Positions 35,365-46,811 of a stretch of 64,000 bases of DNA are shown here, piece by piece. Numbering within the stretch: the stretch's first letter is position 1; each line of letters begins with the position of its first letter. A model generated the notes under the pieces. The model saw only the letters and a list, made by a program, of their open reading frames with translations. It did no database searches and was not told where the DNA came from. The position numbers and the translations under genes are program-made. Origin of the DNA: Takifugu bimaculatus (Eukaryota; Chordata; Actinopteri; Tetraodontiformes; Tetraodontidae); NCBI GenBank assembly GCA_004026145.2, contig CP034979.1:7837480-7901479 (forward strand). The letters run 5' to 3'.

Positions 35365-35986
35365 CCCCGTGTCATCACCATCATCATCATCACCACCGAC
35401 CAGTTCTGTCTGCTGGCCCAGCAGGACCCGGTCAGAGACTCCGGCCCCGCCCGAGGAACTAGTGGCTCATCACTCCCGCTCATGTCCCAAAGCAATAACT
35501 GACCCCACCAAAACGAGGATTTTAGTGCTCCCGCTATGCTGCAGCAGTGTTCAGACCTGTTTACAGGGGTTGAGCATTGTCAGACGCCCCCTACCTGGAC
35601 CCAGATCCCGACCAGGGTGTGGTGTAGTCACCCTGCGCTCGCCACTGGCTCCCTTGTGCACAGACGTGCCGCTTTAGTCTGGAATGTGAACCCGAGTTCT
35701 ACTCGCTCCGCTCGTCCAGTGTTGTATCAGCAGAGCGGCTTGAAACGGCTTGAAACACCATTTCCCAGCTGCCTTTGCTTCCTGCCGCCACCTCCAACGG
35801 TCTGAAAGCAGCGCCGCTCCCAGACGCCCCAGGAGGAACACGGGTGTGCAAGAGCGCCCTGAAGGTGGCGCAAGGGGACGCAGCCACTGAAGTCGGCTCG
35901 GAGAGAAGCCACGCGGGGTTTTAAACTCACAAGACTTGTAAATATTTCTGTAATTGCTGCTTTTTGTTTAATATTGTGGAATTGGT

Positions 35987-35992
35987 AATAAA
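35987..35992 (+). terminator. BTAF1 polyadenylation signal AATAAA
   Basis: A canonical signal 620 bases after the BTAF1 stop (TAG at 35362-35364). The sequence between is the probable 3'UTR; no other gene is seen there. Confidence 0.75.
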
Positions 35993-36023
35993 TTCTACAC
36001 GTCTTTGAACGCCATTTATCACG

Positions 36024-36029
36024 TTTATT
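36024..36029 (-). terminator. Most distal candidate polyadenylation signal for CPEB3
   Basis: The minus strand reads AATAAA here, only about 30 bases from the BTAF1 signal, so the two convergent transcripts could end almost together. Nearer minus-strand AATAAA motifs lie at 37456-37466 (two overlapping) and 37667-37672; I cannot tell which is used. Confidence 0.35.
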
Positions 36030-36436
36030 GTTGGGATGCGGGTCGTTGGCCAGCAGGCGGCGCTGTGGCGCTCTGGAGGCCTCGATCTATATGAACCTGT
36101 TGGCTCGTATTTAAAGGATATTTGCAGTTATTGCCTCCACGTGCTGTCAGACCCCAGTTTCTGTTTTAAAGTTGAAACTCTGGGTGAGTAATAAATGAAC
36201 TCTTGGTGTTTTCTAATCTTACAGAAGCGGAACCTTAAAAAGTCAACAACTGCAGAGTCACTGCTTGAATCTGGGGATATTTTCCATTGATTATCAATCG
36301 TCAATGTTTAGTCTCCATGGTGTGGTCGGGAAAACTGACAGTCATTGAACGGACCGCAGCGAGATGCGTTCACTGACCGTGGGAAAACTCTGCTTCAGCC
36401 CGCGTGAAACCGCTCCCATTTAATAAAATCCTGTTT

Positions 36437-36468
36437 TGACTGACGTCAGTCAGGGGGAACTGACGTCA
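36437..36468. promoter_or_regulatory. Two consensus CRE sites, one inside a 16-bp palindrome
   Basis: TGACTGACGTCAGTCA (36437-36452) is a perfect palindrome containing TGACGTCA; a second TGACGTCA follows at 36461-36468, exactly 20 bases after the first. These are full CREB/ATF sites. They lie past the 3' ends of BTAF1 and probably of CPEB3. Confidence 0.6.
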
Positions 36469-38928
36469 TGGTGGTTGCTGGCGTCAGACAAGAGGTCAAA
36501 GACAACAAGGCTTCGTGATGTCATACAACTATGTTTAATAAGTTAGTCGTACATAAAAAGAAATGTAGACAGAAACCATCAGATGTTTGTGGGGACACTG
36601 TCCCCAGAGGAGCAGCAGGACTTTACAGGGGAGACACATGAAACACACACGTCCACAAGAAGGAAACGGGTCTAAATTCTCGTCAACAGACATCAAAATA
36701 GCCTGTTTTAAGTTCTTTAAAAAGAAGAGTTAACTCCATGAAGCAGTCAGATTTGGGGGGCAGATTCTTGTTACAAAACGTGACTGGCAGCCTGTGGAGC
36801 GCTTCAGTCCTGCTCTGTTTGTCCTAGTTGATCTTAAAATTAGCTGTCGCGTCCTGATTTACAGATGAACGGTGGACCAGAACCAGAACATCACTGGTGA
36901 ACGATGGCAGCGACTCCAGGAGCATCACAGTAACAGAAACAGAGAGTTTCAAGTGACATCAGCTGTCTGATGCTGATAAAGCACCGACGAGCACGTCTGA
37001 GATCCACGTTTTCACCTTAAATCTGCTCTAATGACACGAGGGAGGGATGACGTTTATAACCTAGACGGCCGCCAGGGGGCGCACGAGCTGGTTGACCTAC
37101 ACTTTTACACAATTTAGCCTAAAACTCCACCAAAGGGTAGCAAAACTCACCGGTAGCTCTAGGAAACACCAAATTTCCCCTCTTTAATGCTAAGCTAATT
37201 AGCTCCTGAGTGGTGGTCATAACTGATGTGAGTTCGCCACTGTCGGCCAAACCTCAGAATGATCCCCGTTAATAGAGTTCTCAAAGATTTTGTCTCTAAA
37301 GTAAGAAGTTAAAGGGTGTAAATCTCCCAAGATGTCGCCCAAAGTACCAGATGGACGCCGACACCGGTGCCCTTGGGGGGGTCGAGCCGCAGTGGTAACG
37401 AGGGAGAAACGCAGTTACACCACAACATACGTCACATGTGCTCCGTTCTGCCACTTTTATTTTATTGCCCATTCATTTGTTTTACACTGAGAATCACTTA
37501 AACATCACCAACCACCAATCTGCTGCTGAGAGTTGTTTTTTTTTTATCACACTAAATGAAGCAACATCAGCCAGTTAACACAGAAAGCTCAGACACTTTA
37601 GTAACAATATTACAAACTTCCAAAAATGAACAAATAAAAAAAGGTGGATTAGCATAATAAAATTAATTTATTCCAAGTAAAAGTACAAAATAATATTAAT
37701 GACAGTGACCGGATATGAAAGGCTCTCCCAGAAATACTGGTTGAGAAGTGATTCTGCAAAGAAAACGATGAAAATCAAAGGAAAACGTTTCAATTCTTTA
37801 GCAAAACTCTTTTAAAAATAATGAAAATTTCTCAGTACAAAGGCTACATCACTACTGGAAGGTTCTAGCAGGTAGAGTAGGTAAATACACGGTAGAAAAT
37901 GATTTTTGTGAATCACAATGCTTGCAATGAAAATAATTCTGCAATAAAGATTTAGGCTTCTTTTTTTTCTGGTGTTTTCTTCTTTTCTACAAACAGTACA
38001 AACAGTATTGCACATTACAACAAAGAATCAAGGTTGTCAGCCTCTAAAAAAATGGGACTAATTCAAGTCTTGCGTGAGTAGAAGGCCACCAGTCTATCGA
38101 TGCACCTGGGGGGGGGGGGGCTTTTCAATCAGGTGGGGGGGAAATCACCAACACACCGACGTTTCCGAGCTCATAGATCAGGGTTGTGTTGCTTTAGCTT
38201 TTTAACCATTAATTTTCCTTAAAAAAAAAAAAAAGAGCACAGACATTTAGGAAACATAAAAAATGTCCTTTTAAAACAAATGAACAGAAGATCTCACTCA
38301 CAACTCTGGTCAGCAGCATAACAAAAGATTATAAATGTAGAAAAAAGGTGAAAATTGGGTTTCTCTCGAGCACCAATTTGTTCATTCGTTGGTTTCCGAT
38401 GAAGCGATTCGAGCAGCTTAACTGGGTCGGTCTGAACTCGAGGACTCTACAACTACAGTGTTATATTAGTTAAAAAGCTCTACTCCTTCACTTGTCTTAA
38501 AAAAATCCCAAAATAATAGCAAAGAGCCATGATAAAATAAAATAAAAATCAACCGTCTGTTAAATCATCTCTTGAAGAATTAAATTAAAATATATATTTA
38601 TATATATAATTTGAATAAACTTACGCAAAAATATCAGTTTCTCTCCTAATATATTCCAAAATTGAGGTATTGCAAAAAGATTCTGTCAGTCAGAAAGCAC
38701 AAACTTCTTTTTTTTTTGTCTTTAACAAAATGACTGCTGACCGTGGAAAAAGTGTCCCGATACAAAGAGAGTAGTGCATCACACATGTTCACCATTAGTG
38801 AGCAAACAAACACAGAAAAGGTGGAGAAAGAAACGCCACAAAGAACTCCCGGGATTCACTTTGAGAGGGACGCTCGCTAAGATTCCCCCCATTAGCTTCT
38901 TTACTTTAAAATAGAGCTAAAATAGAGC

Positions 38929-39328
38929 GGTGGGGCGCCACGAACCGAGGGTGGGACGCCACGAACCGAGGGTGGGGCGCCACAAACCGAGGGTTGGACG
39001 CCACGAACCGAGGGTGGGGCGCCACAAACCGAGGGTTGGACGCCACGAACCGAGGGTGGGGCGTCACGAACCGAGGGTGGAGCGCCACAAATTGAGGGTT
39101 GGACGCCACAAACCGAGGGTGGAACGCCACAAATTGAGGGTTGGACGCCACAAACCGAGGGTGGGACGCCACAAACCGAGGGTGGAACGCCACAAATTGA
39201 GGGTGGGACGCCACGAACCGAGGGTGGGACGCCACAAATTGAGGGTGGGACGCCACAAACCGAGGGTGGGGCGCCACAAATTGAAGGTGGGACGCCACAA
39301 ACCGAGGGTGGGACGCCACAAACCGAGG
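38929..39328. repeat. 21-bp minisatellite (about 19 copies)
   Basis: The unit is GGGTGGGACGCCACGAACCGA with G/A, C/T and AACCG/AATTG variants. Because 21 is a multiple of three and the unit lacks stops in several frames, it creates long spurious open frames on both strands (heptapeptide repeats). These are not genes. Confidence 0.96.
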
Positions 39329-39428
39329 ATGTAGAAGCCAGTGTGGGATCGTCCACAAAACTGCTAAAAACCAGTGTAACATTGCAGGCTCCTCCCCCGC
39401 CGGGCAGGCCCCTCCCCAGCCTATCTGT

Positions 39429-39495
39429 CTCTGACCACGCCCACCCCATCCACGCCCACCATGTCCACGCCCACCCTGTCCACGCCCACCGAGAT
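39429..39495. repeat. 15-bp tandem repeat with CCACGCCCACC core
   Basis: Four copies of a CCACGCCCACC core occur at roughly 15-base spacing. CACGCCCACC resembles KLF/Sp-type binding sites. Confidence 0.8.
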
Positions 39496-41010
39496 GCGTG
39501 AGCGCTCTTCGACCACTAAAAAAACCCAGAAAAACACGGATGTCCGTTTTAGCAGGTTCATTACTTCAAGCTTTGCAGGAAAATAAAAATAAATCTGGAT
39601 AAATACGGTGACCCCGGCGGCCCCGCCCCTCCCGGGGGACTGATTGAGCGTGTGCAGAGCTCAGCTAATTAGCCTCCAGCTGCTTCCTCCTGCGCCCCCT
39701 GCAGGCCGCGCGATGCAGCGTAGCCTCACGTTACCGAGGTGAACACGTGATCTCTCTGGTCGTGTTCTGGGATGTAAATGTGTGTTTACACTATTGGGGG
39801 GGAGGGGGCTTTCAGAGTCACTTCTCGTCAATCGGGCCTTTTTTCTTCCGCGTACGTGAAAAACGCCAGCCGTCCCTGCGTTGGTGATGAGAGGCGTCTC
39901 CGTATACTGGTGCACGCGTGTGTACAAGAGAACATATAGCACGTGTGCGTACACTACTTAAGGATTTTCACAGGACTTCTATGTCGGACGCTGACGACAG
40001 TTAAAGCGAATCACAGTTCTAGGCAGACCTTACGACACACGGTATCAAAAATTGCACAATCATATCAACAATCACCGCAAAAAAGTACTTCACCTATTTT
40101 ATAGACAAATGAAAATCCTACACTTATTATTCTCAAGCCCCTCCCCAAGGCACCGCCCCCTTTTAAATGTGCTGCCCCCTCTCGAGGGGCCGCCCCAGTC
40201 TTGGGCCCGCCCCTCTGAAGGCACCGCCCCTTCCCAAAGGCACCGCCCCCTCCGAGCATGTCTCCTGTTCCCGTCCAGTTTTCGTGCGACTAGTGTGTTG
40301 TGCAAAACGGGCAGAGTTATAAAAATAAAGGAAAGTAGACACGATACTGATAAAAGGATTTCATGCAGCAACCTGATTGACTGAAAACAAAAGAAAAACA
40401 TGCAGTTGGGGGGGGCGACCCCGGCCCGACTCCCTCCCACCCAGCGGGTGCACATGGACCCCCCCATGTGACCCCTCTTCACCCCTCCAGTTCTGCCTGA
40501 ACCAGCTCTCGATGGTACGTGGGCATACCAAGGATTTAGCAGCAAAGCTATTGCAGCATTACATTTACAGAACACTTACAAATAATGTTACAAAAATAAA
40601 CCTAATCGTTGAAAAGCAAACTAATCTGATTGCGTTTACATGAGGTATTAATATTTTCAGAGTCAAAATTGTTAATATTTTGCTTTTTTTTACCCCTCTC
40701 TACTGCTTAAATGGTGCTACAACTCGCCACCGACGTGGATTCTGCGTTGCTGTGGATATTATTTTTGCTTTGGTAATGACTTCTTAACGTGGGGCGTCAT
40801 CGACTGCAGCGGCTGAACATAAGTGCATGCTCCTTTAACATAAACTCAGTTATCTATAGATGTATAGATACGTACAAAACAAAAAATAGACTTTTTGAAT
40901 ACATCGGATGGTCCCACCCCCTTGTCAGTGGAGGTGGGGGTCCAGCAGGACGTCCCCGTTATCCAGGCAGGATACCGAAAGTAGCCAGGTCATCTTAATA
41001 TCCCTTCCTA

Positions 41011-41051
41011 TGTGTGTGTGTGCGTGTGTGTGTGTGTGTGGGGGGGGGGGG
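41011..41051. repeat. (GT)n-G12 tract at the start of the CPEB3 3'UTR
   Basis: On the transcript strand it reads C12 followed by (AC)n, starting 17 bases after the stop codon. Confidence 0.93.
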
Positions 41052-41067
41052 ACTGGTGCGACCCGCC

Positions 41068-42289
41068 TCAGCTCCAGCGGAAGGACACGTGGCGGGGGCG
41101 GTCCCCGCCCTCCTTCACCAGTGGCTTGTGGAACTCCCGGCCGGCCCGCGAGTGGATGCTGGCCCAGCAGTACTCGCAGTAGTACTGCAGGCAGGTGACG
41201 TTGGCACAGAAGAAGGGGGCAAACTTCCCCCCACAGCGAGCCCCCTGGCACTCATCACACATCTGGTCGTCCAGGACGTACGGCTTCACCTCCACCTGAC
41301 CGGGCGAGGAAGAAGGAGGAGTGTCACACACCTAAAGATGGAGGGATGGAGGGGTGATGGTGGATGGATGGATGGATGGATGGATGGATGGATGGATGGA
41401 TGGATGGATGGATGGATGGAGGGGTGATGGTGGATGGATGGATGGATGGATGGATGGATGGATGGATGGATGGGTGATGGATGGATGGAGGGGTGATGGA
41501 TGGATGGATGGATGGAGGGGTGATGGATGGATGGATGGATGATGGATGGATGGATGGATGGAGGGGTGATGGATGGAGGGATGGATGGATGGATGGATGA
41601 TGGATGGATGATGGATGGATGGATGGGAGGATGGATGGATGGATGATGGATGGATGGATGGATGGATGGATGGATGGATGGATGGATGGATGGATGGATG
41701 GATGATGGATGGATGGGTGGATGATTGATGGATGGATGGGAGGATGGATGGATGATGGATGGGTGGATGATGATGATGAAGCCAGCTTGATCAGATGATG
41801 ATGGTGATCCAGAGCCCGCCCCCCCAGGTGAGGGGCTCTCTGGCCACCTGTGGCTCCTCCTCATAAGGACCTGGTGGGAGGCAGCTGTGCTGTTCCACAC
41901 CAGAGAAGAATCAGAAGAAGAGACAGAGAAGAGAAGAGCGAGAAGAGAAGAGAAGAGAAGAAGAGAGAGAAGAAGAAAGAAAAGAAAAGAACGAAGAGAA
42001 GAGAAACGCATCGACATAATACTAGATCAGACTTCCTCTCCATCTCTACCTCTCGCACTCTCCCTCCCTCCCCTCCCCTCTCCTCACTCTATAAATAAAT
42101 ATTGATTGATTGATTGATTGCTTGATTGATTGATTGAGTCCAGCCCCCCCCTCCCCAGCTCAGCCCCCACAGCAACAATCAAAGGGGCTCCTGAACTGAA
42201 CGTCTGCTCTGATGGCTCAGCTGGGGGGGTGGTGGGGGGGTGGCTGCCCCACCCTGCAGAGGCCTCACCTCCTGGCTGACGACCAGTCC

Positions 42290-42320
<31 letters not shown>

Positions 42321-43213
42321 TCTCTCTCTAATGATCGCCCCGCTGCGGCGTGCTGCCTAAAATAACCCGTCTGCAGCGGCGCCCAGCCCGATACTCATGA
42401 TATCATTTAACAGCCCCCGCGCGTCTGCAGCCTGACACATCTGTCGGGACAGGAAGACTGCCCCCCCCCCCCCCCGGCACAGAAGGGCGTCCAGACTCAC
42501 CCGCTTGTCGATGTCGTTGTGCTGCAGCTGCACGAAGCGAGCGCTGATGGCGGCGATGTAGCTCTGCTGGTTGGAAAAGGCCACGCGGCCGGCGCCCTTC
42601 GGGTACTTCAGCTCCGGGTCGGTGTCGATGCCGGCGTAGCACACGCCTCCGTACAGACGGTCCATGATCATGGCCAGCTCCACTGCAGAGCAGCACACAT
42701 GTGTTGGGTTCTGGCTCGGAACGCCGTCAAGTACTCGAGTGGTTCTGGGTACTTTTTACTGCCCCGGGCGAAGTGACGTAAAAGCTGGTTGTTTATTTGA
42801 TTCTGGTCCACCCCGGTATTTAGTCTCCCCGTGCTGGTATAATTAGACGGGCTCAGATTGCAGAACAGGCAGCAGTGTTTATCCCAGGCCCGGTCCGAAC
42901 GGGCCTTCCATTACAACATGGATTCTTAACATGACGACTGCTTGGCCCACATCCTGGAAACCCGAGTCGAGGGAGAAGTTGCGTTATAGCTGCACGCCGG
43001 CCCCATCTTAGAGGCTTTATAGGGGAAACTCAAATGAAAAGTGTGTGTGTGTGTGTTTTGGATTAAGTACCCAGAACCAGTAGAGTCTGGACCCACCTTC
43101 TCCTTCAATGGGTTTTCTTAATTTTCTCACTCTCTACAGCACATGTTCGTACTGAGGGCATCAAAACAAATGTGGAATCATGTAGGCAAGGAAAACGTCT
43201 TCAACAAACCAAA

Positions 43214-43262
<49 letters not shown>

Positions 43263-46200
43263 CGGGGGGGGGGGGGGGGGGTTCTCCAACGTTCCGGCTG
43301 GTTTAGGTCATCTCCATCTCCTTCCTAGTCAAATACTTCTACTGTATCCTGGAGGTGTCTGTTGGTTCCTCTAAGCACAAACACGGGGTGGTGTGGAGGA
43401 TGTTCTGGTGGCCATGTTGGGTTTTGGAATAAATCGCCTACTGTGCCACACCTCCTCCCCCTCCTTCTCCCCATCCTCCTCCCCATCCTCCTCCCCCTCC
43501 TCCTCCTCCAGTAGGAAGCACACACGTGGAAACCTTCTGCTCACATTTGGACTCATCAGACCAAAGTAGAGGAGCTCCTGTTGTTGATCCTCCTCACGAG
43601 TGGTTTCTCAGCAGCTGTTGGACCACCGAGGCCTGATGGACTTTGGTCTCCTCACGTGTGAAGCTTGAAATCTCCTCCACTGACGGACCGTCGGGTCTCA
43701 AAGCGGTGGTGGACAGTTCCGTCTCTTTACGTGGTTGAGGACCCAATGTGGCCTCGCTGTTTTGATGCCTCCAGCGTGAGTGTGTGAGAGGTGAGAAGAT
43801 GTGTTCATCCCTGCGGGCCAGGTCGGCCCGACTAAGGCTCAAACCTCGAGGCAGTCTGCGTTTGTCACCCGTCAGTGCTCGGACCTGATCAGTGGAGGTC
43901 CTCACAAATGCACGTGTCTAGCAGAGGGTTACCTGCACGCAGAGGCCTCGGCACGCCCCCTACAAAGATGGTCTTGCGGGGGTCCAGAGGTTGAGAGCCG
44001 TCCATGACAAAGTCGCTGTCGCTCAGGTTCCAGGGACGGATCTGGACCTTTGCAAAGGGAAAAGAACTCTGTGAGTTTGCTGGACCAACTCACAATGTGG
44101 TCCACCAAACTGGTGGACTTGGGACCGTCACGGTAATAGAGGGTAATAACACCTGTGGTGTATTGTTACGTCGTGGTAACAGAGGGTAATAACACCTGTG
44201 GTGCATTGTTATGTTGTGGTAATAGAGGGTAATAACACCTGTGGTGCATTGTTACGTCATGGTAATAGAGGGTAATAACACCTGTGGTGCATGTTACGTC
44301 GTGGTAATAGAGGGTAATAACACCTGTGGTGCATTGTTACGTCATGGTAATAGAGGGTAATAACAACTGTGGTGCATTGTTACATCATGGTAATAGAGGG
44401 TAATAACACCTGTGGTGCATTGTTACGTCATGGTAATAGAGGGTAATAACACCTGTGGTGCATGTTACGTCATGGTAATAGAGGGTAATAACACCTGTGG
44501 TGCATGTTACGTCGTGTAATAGAGGGTAATAACACCAGTTGTTATGTCGTGGTAATAGAGGGTAATAACACCTGTTGTTACGTCATGGTAATAGAGGGTA
44601 ATAACAACTGTGGTGCATTGTTACGTCATGGTAATAGAGGGTAATAACACCTGTGGTGCATTGTTACGCCATGGTAACAGAGGGTAATAACATCTGTGGT
44701 GCATTGTTATGCCATGGTAACAGAGGGTAATAACACCAGTTGTTATGTCGTGGTAACAGAGGGTAATAACACCAGTTGTTACGTCGTGGTAATAGAGGGT
44801 AATAACATCTGTTATGTCGTGTAATAGAGGGTAATAACACCTGTTGTTACGTCGTGGTAATAGAGGGTAATAACACCTGTTGTTATGTCGTGGTAATAGA
44901 GGGTAACAACACCTGTGGTGCATTGTTACGTCGCGGTAATAGAGGGTAACAACACCTGTGGTGCATTGTTACATCATGGTAACAGAGGGTAATAACACCT
45001 GTTGTTACATCATGGTAATAGAGGGTAATAACACCTGTTGTACGGTCATGGTAACAGAGGGTAATAACACCTGTTGTACGGTCATGGTAACAGAGGGTAA
45101 TAACACCTGTTGTTACATCATGGTAACAGAGGGTAATAACACCAGTTGTTACGTCATGGTAACAGAGGGTAATAACACCTGTTGTACGGTCATGGTAACA
45201 GAGGGTAATAACACCTGTTGTACGGTCATGGTAACAGAGGGTAATAACACCTGTTGTTACGTCATGGTAACAGAGGGTAATAACACCAGTTGTTACGTCA
45301 TGGTAACAGAGGGTAATAACACCTGTTGTACGGTCATGGTAACAGAGGGTAATAACACCTGTTGTTACATCATGGTAACAGAGGGTAATAACACCAGTTG
45401 TTACGTCATGGTAACAGAGGGTAATAACACCTGTTGTACGGTCATGGTAACAGAGGGTAATAACACCTGTTGTTACATCATGGTAACAGAGGGTAATAAT
45501 ACCTGTTGTTACATCATGGTAACAGAGGGTAATAACACCTGTTGTACGGTCATGGTAACAGAGGGTAATAACATCTGTGGTGAATTGTTACGTGATGTAA
45601 TAGAGGGTAACAACACCTGTGGTGCATTGTTACATCATGGTAATAGAGGGTAATAACACCTGTTGTACGGTCATGGTAACAGAGGGTAATAACACCTGTT
45701 GTACGGTCATGGTAACAGAGGGTAATAACACCTGTTGTACGGTCATGGTAACAGAGGGTAATAACACCTGTTGTACGGTCATGGTAACAGGGGGTAATAA
45801 CACCTGTTGTACGGTCATGGTAACAGGGGGTAATAACACCTGTTGTTACATCATGGTAACAGAGGGTAATAACACCTGTTCGATGAATCTCCGCTATGGA
45901 GCGAATGCATGGACGTGATGGAGCAGCAGTGTTGGGCCCATTGAGCGCTCACTCACTGGTTTGTCTTTGATGGTGGGGCTGGACACACACAGGTAGAGCT
46001 TGGCGTCCTCCTCGATGCAGGCGTCGATCAGAGCCTGGACAGAGGTCTCCTCCTGGAAGAGCAGGAAGGCGTAGCCTGGAGGGAGGAGGCAACAACAACG
46101 CTCTCACACTCTGCAGCTTCACACCGTTTCCTGTTGCATGATGGGGGTTTTTCAGCTCCTGAAGCAACTGCAAGATTTATCAGCCGGTTCTGCTGCCCGA

Positions 46201-46567
46201 CCTCCCGAAGAAGCGAGTCAGGTGGGGGCCGCTTGGTGGGACCCAGACAGGCTGCTGAAATATTCAGCAGAGAGGAGCAGAAACCTACTCAGCGCCATGG
46301 CAACGGCATTAAGATGCTCGTGGAGGGACAGCAAGTCAAGAGGGTTCAGATCTCCTGAGCGGACATCTGATTCACACGGAGGCGGAACCAGGAACAAAAG
46401 CTGGGAACATCCCGGGATACTTTCTGACGGCCAAATAATCCGGAACGTGGCCGCAGATGTGGAGTTCTGCAGTCAACTCTGACTGGAGCGTAAATTATTG
46501 GTGTATTACTCTGGTTGTGTTAGCAGAAGCCAGGCAGCACTTCTGAGCCAGTGGAACATGAGCTGCG

Positions 46568-46641
<74 letters not shown>

Positions 46642-46757
46642 CACACACACACACACACAAGCACACTTAGTTCTGCCTCCTAATCACTTTGTATGAACTT
46701 TGAGTGCACTACACAAGCCACGTGCTGCAGACCTGCTATTATATCACACACACACGC

Positions 46758-46811
<54 letters not shown>

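Larger units (their letters stand above)
36540..41067 (-). other. CPEB3: Probable long CPEB3 3'UTR
   Basis: About 4.5 kb after the CPEB3 stop holds no other gene. It has AT-rich stretches with several minus-strand AATAAA motifs, and long 3'UTRs are usual for CPEB2-4 mRNAs. It starts (41051 downward) with a C run and (AC)n. It includes the 21-bp minisatellite and a cluster of UUUUAU motifs (plus-strand ATAAAA at 38532-38547). Its extent is inferred, not shown. Confidence 0.5.

Noticed and set aside
38901..39449. Several overlapping repeat-protein frames on both strands
   Set aside because: Explained by the 21-bp minisatellite being open in several phases.
41286..42017. Minus-strand His/Pro/Ser/Ile-rich 243-codon frame
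   Set aside because: It is the (GGAT)n array read in one frame inside the last CPEB3 intron.
44131..45880. CRISPR-like array of repeats and spacers
   Set aside because: The repeat units are contiguous with no unique spacers, and the setting is a vertebrate intron.
44958..45918. Long plus-strand open frames with 12-residue repeats
   Set aside because: They are products of the 36-bp minisatellite; period divisible by three and no stops explains them. No family, splice context or codon bias.
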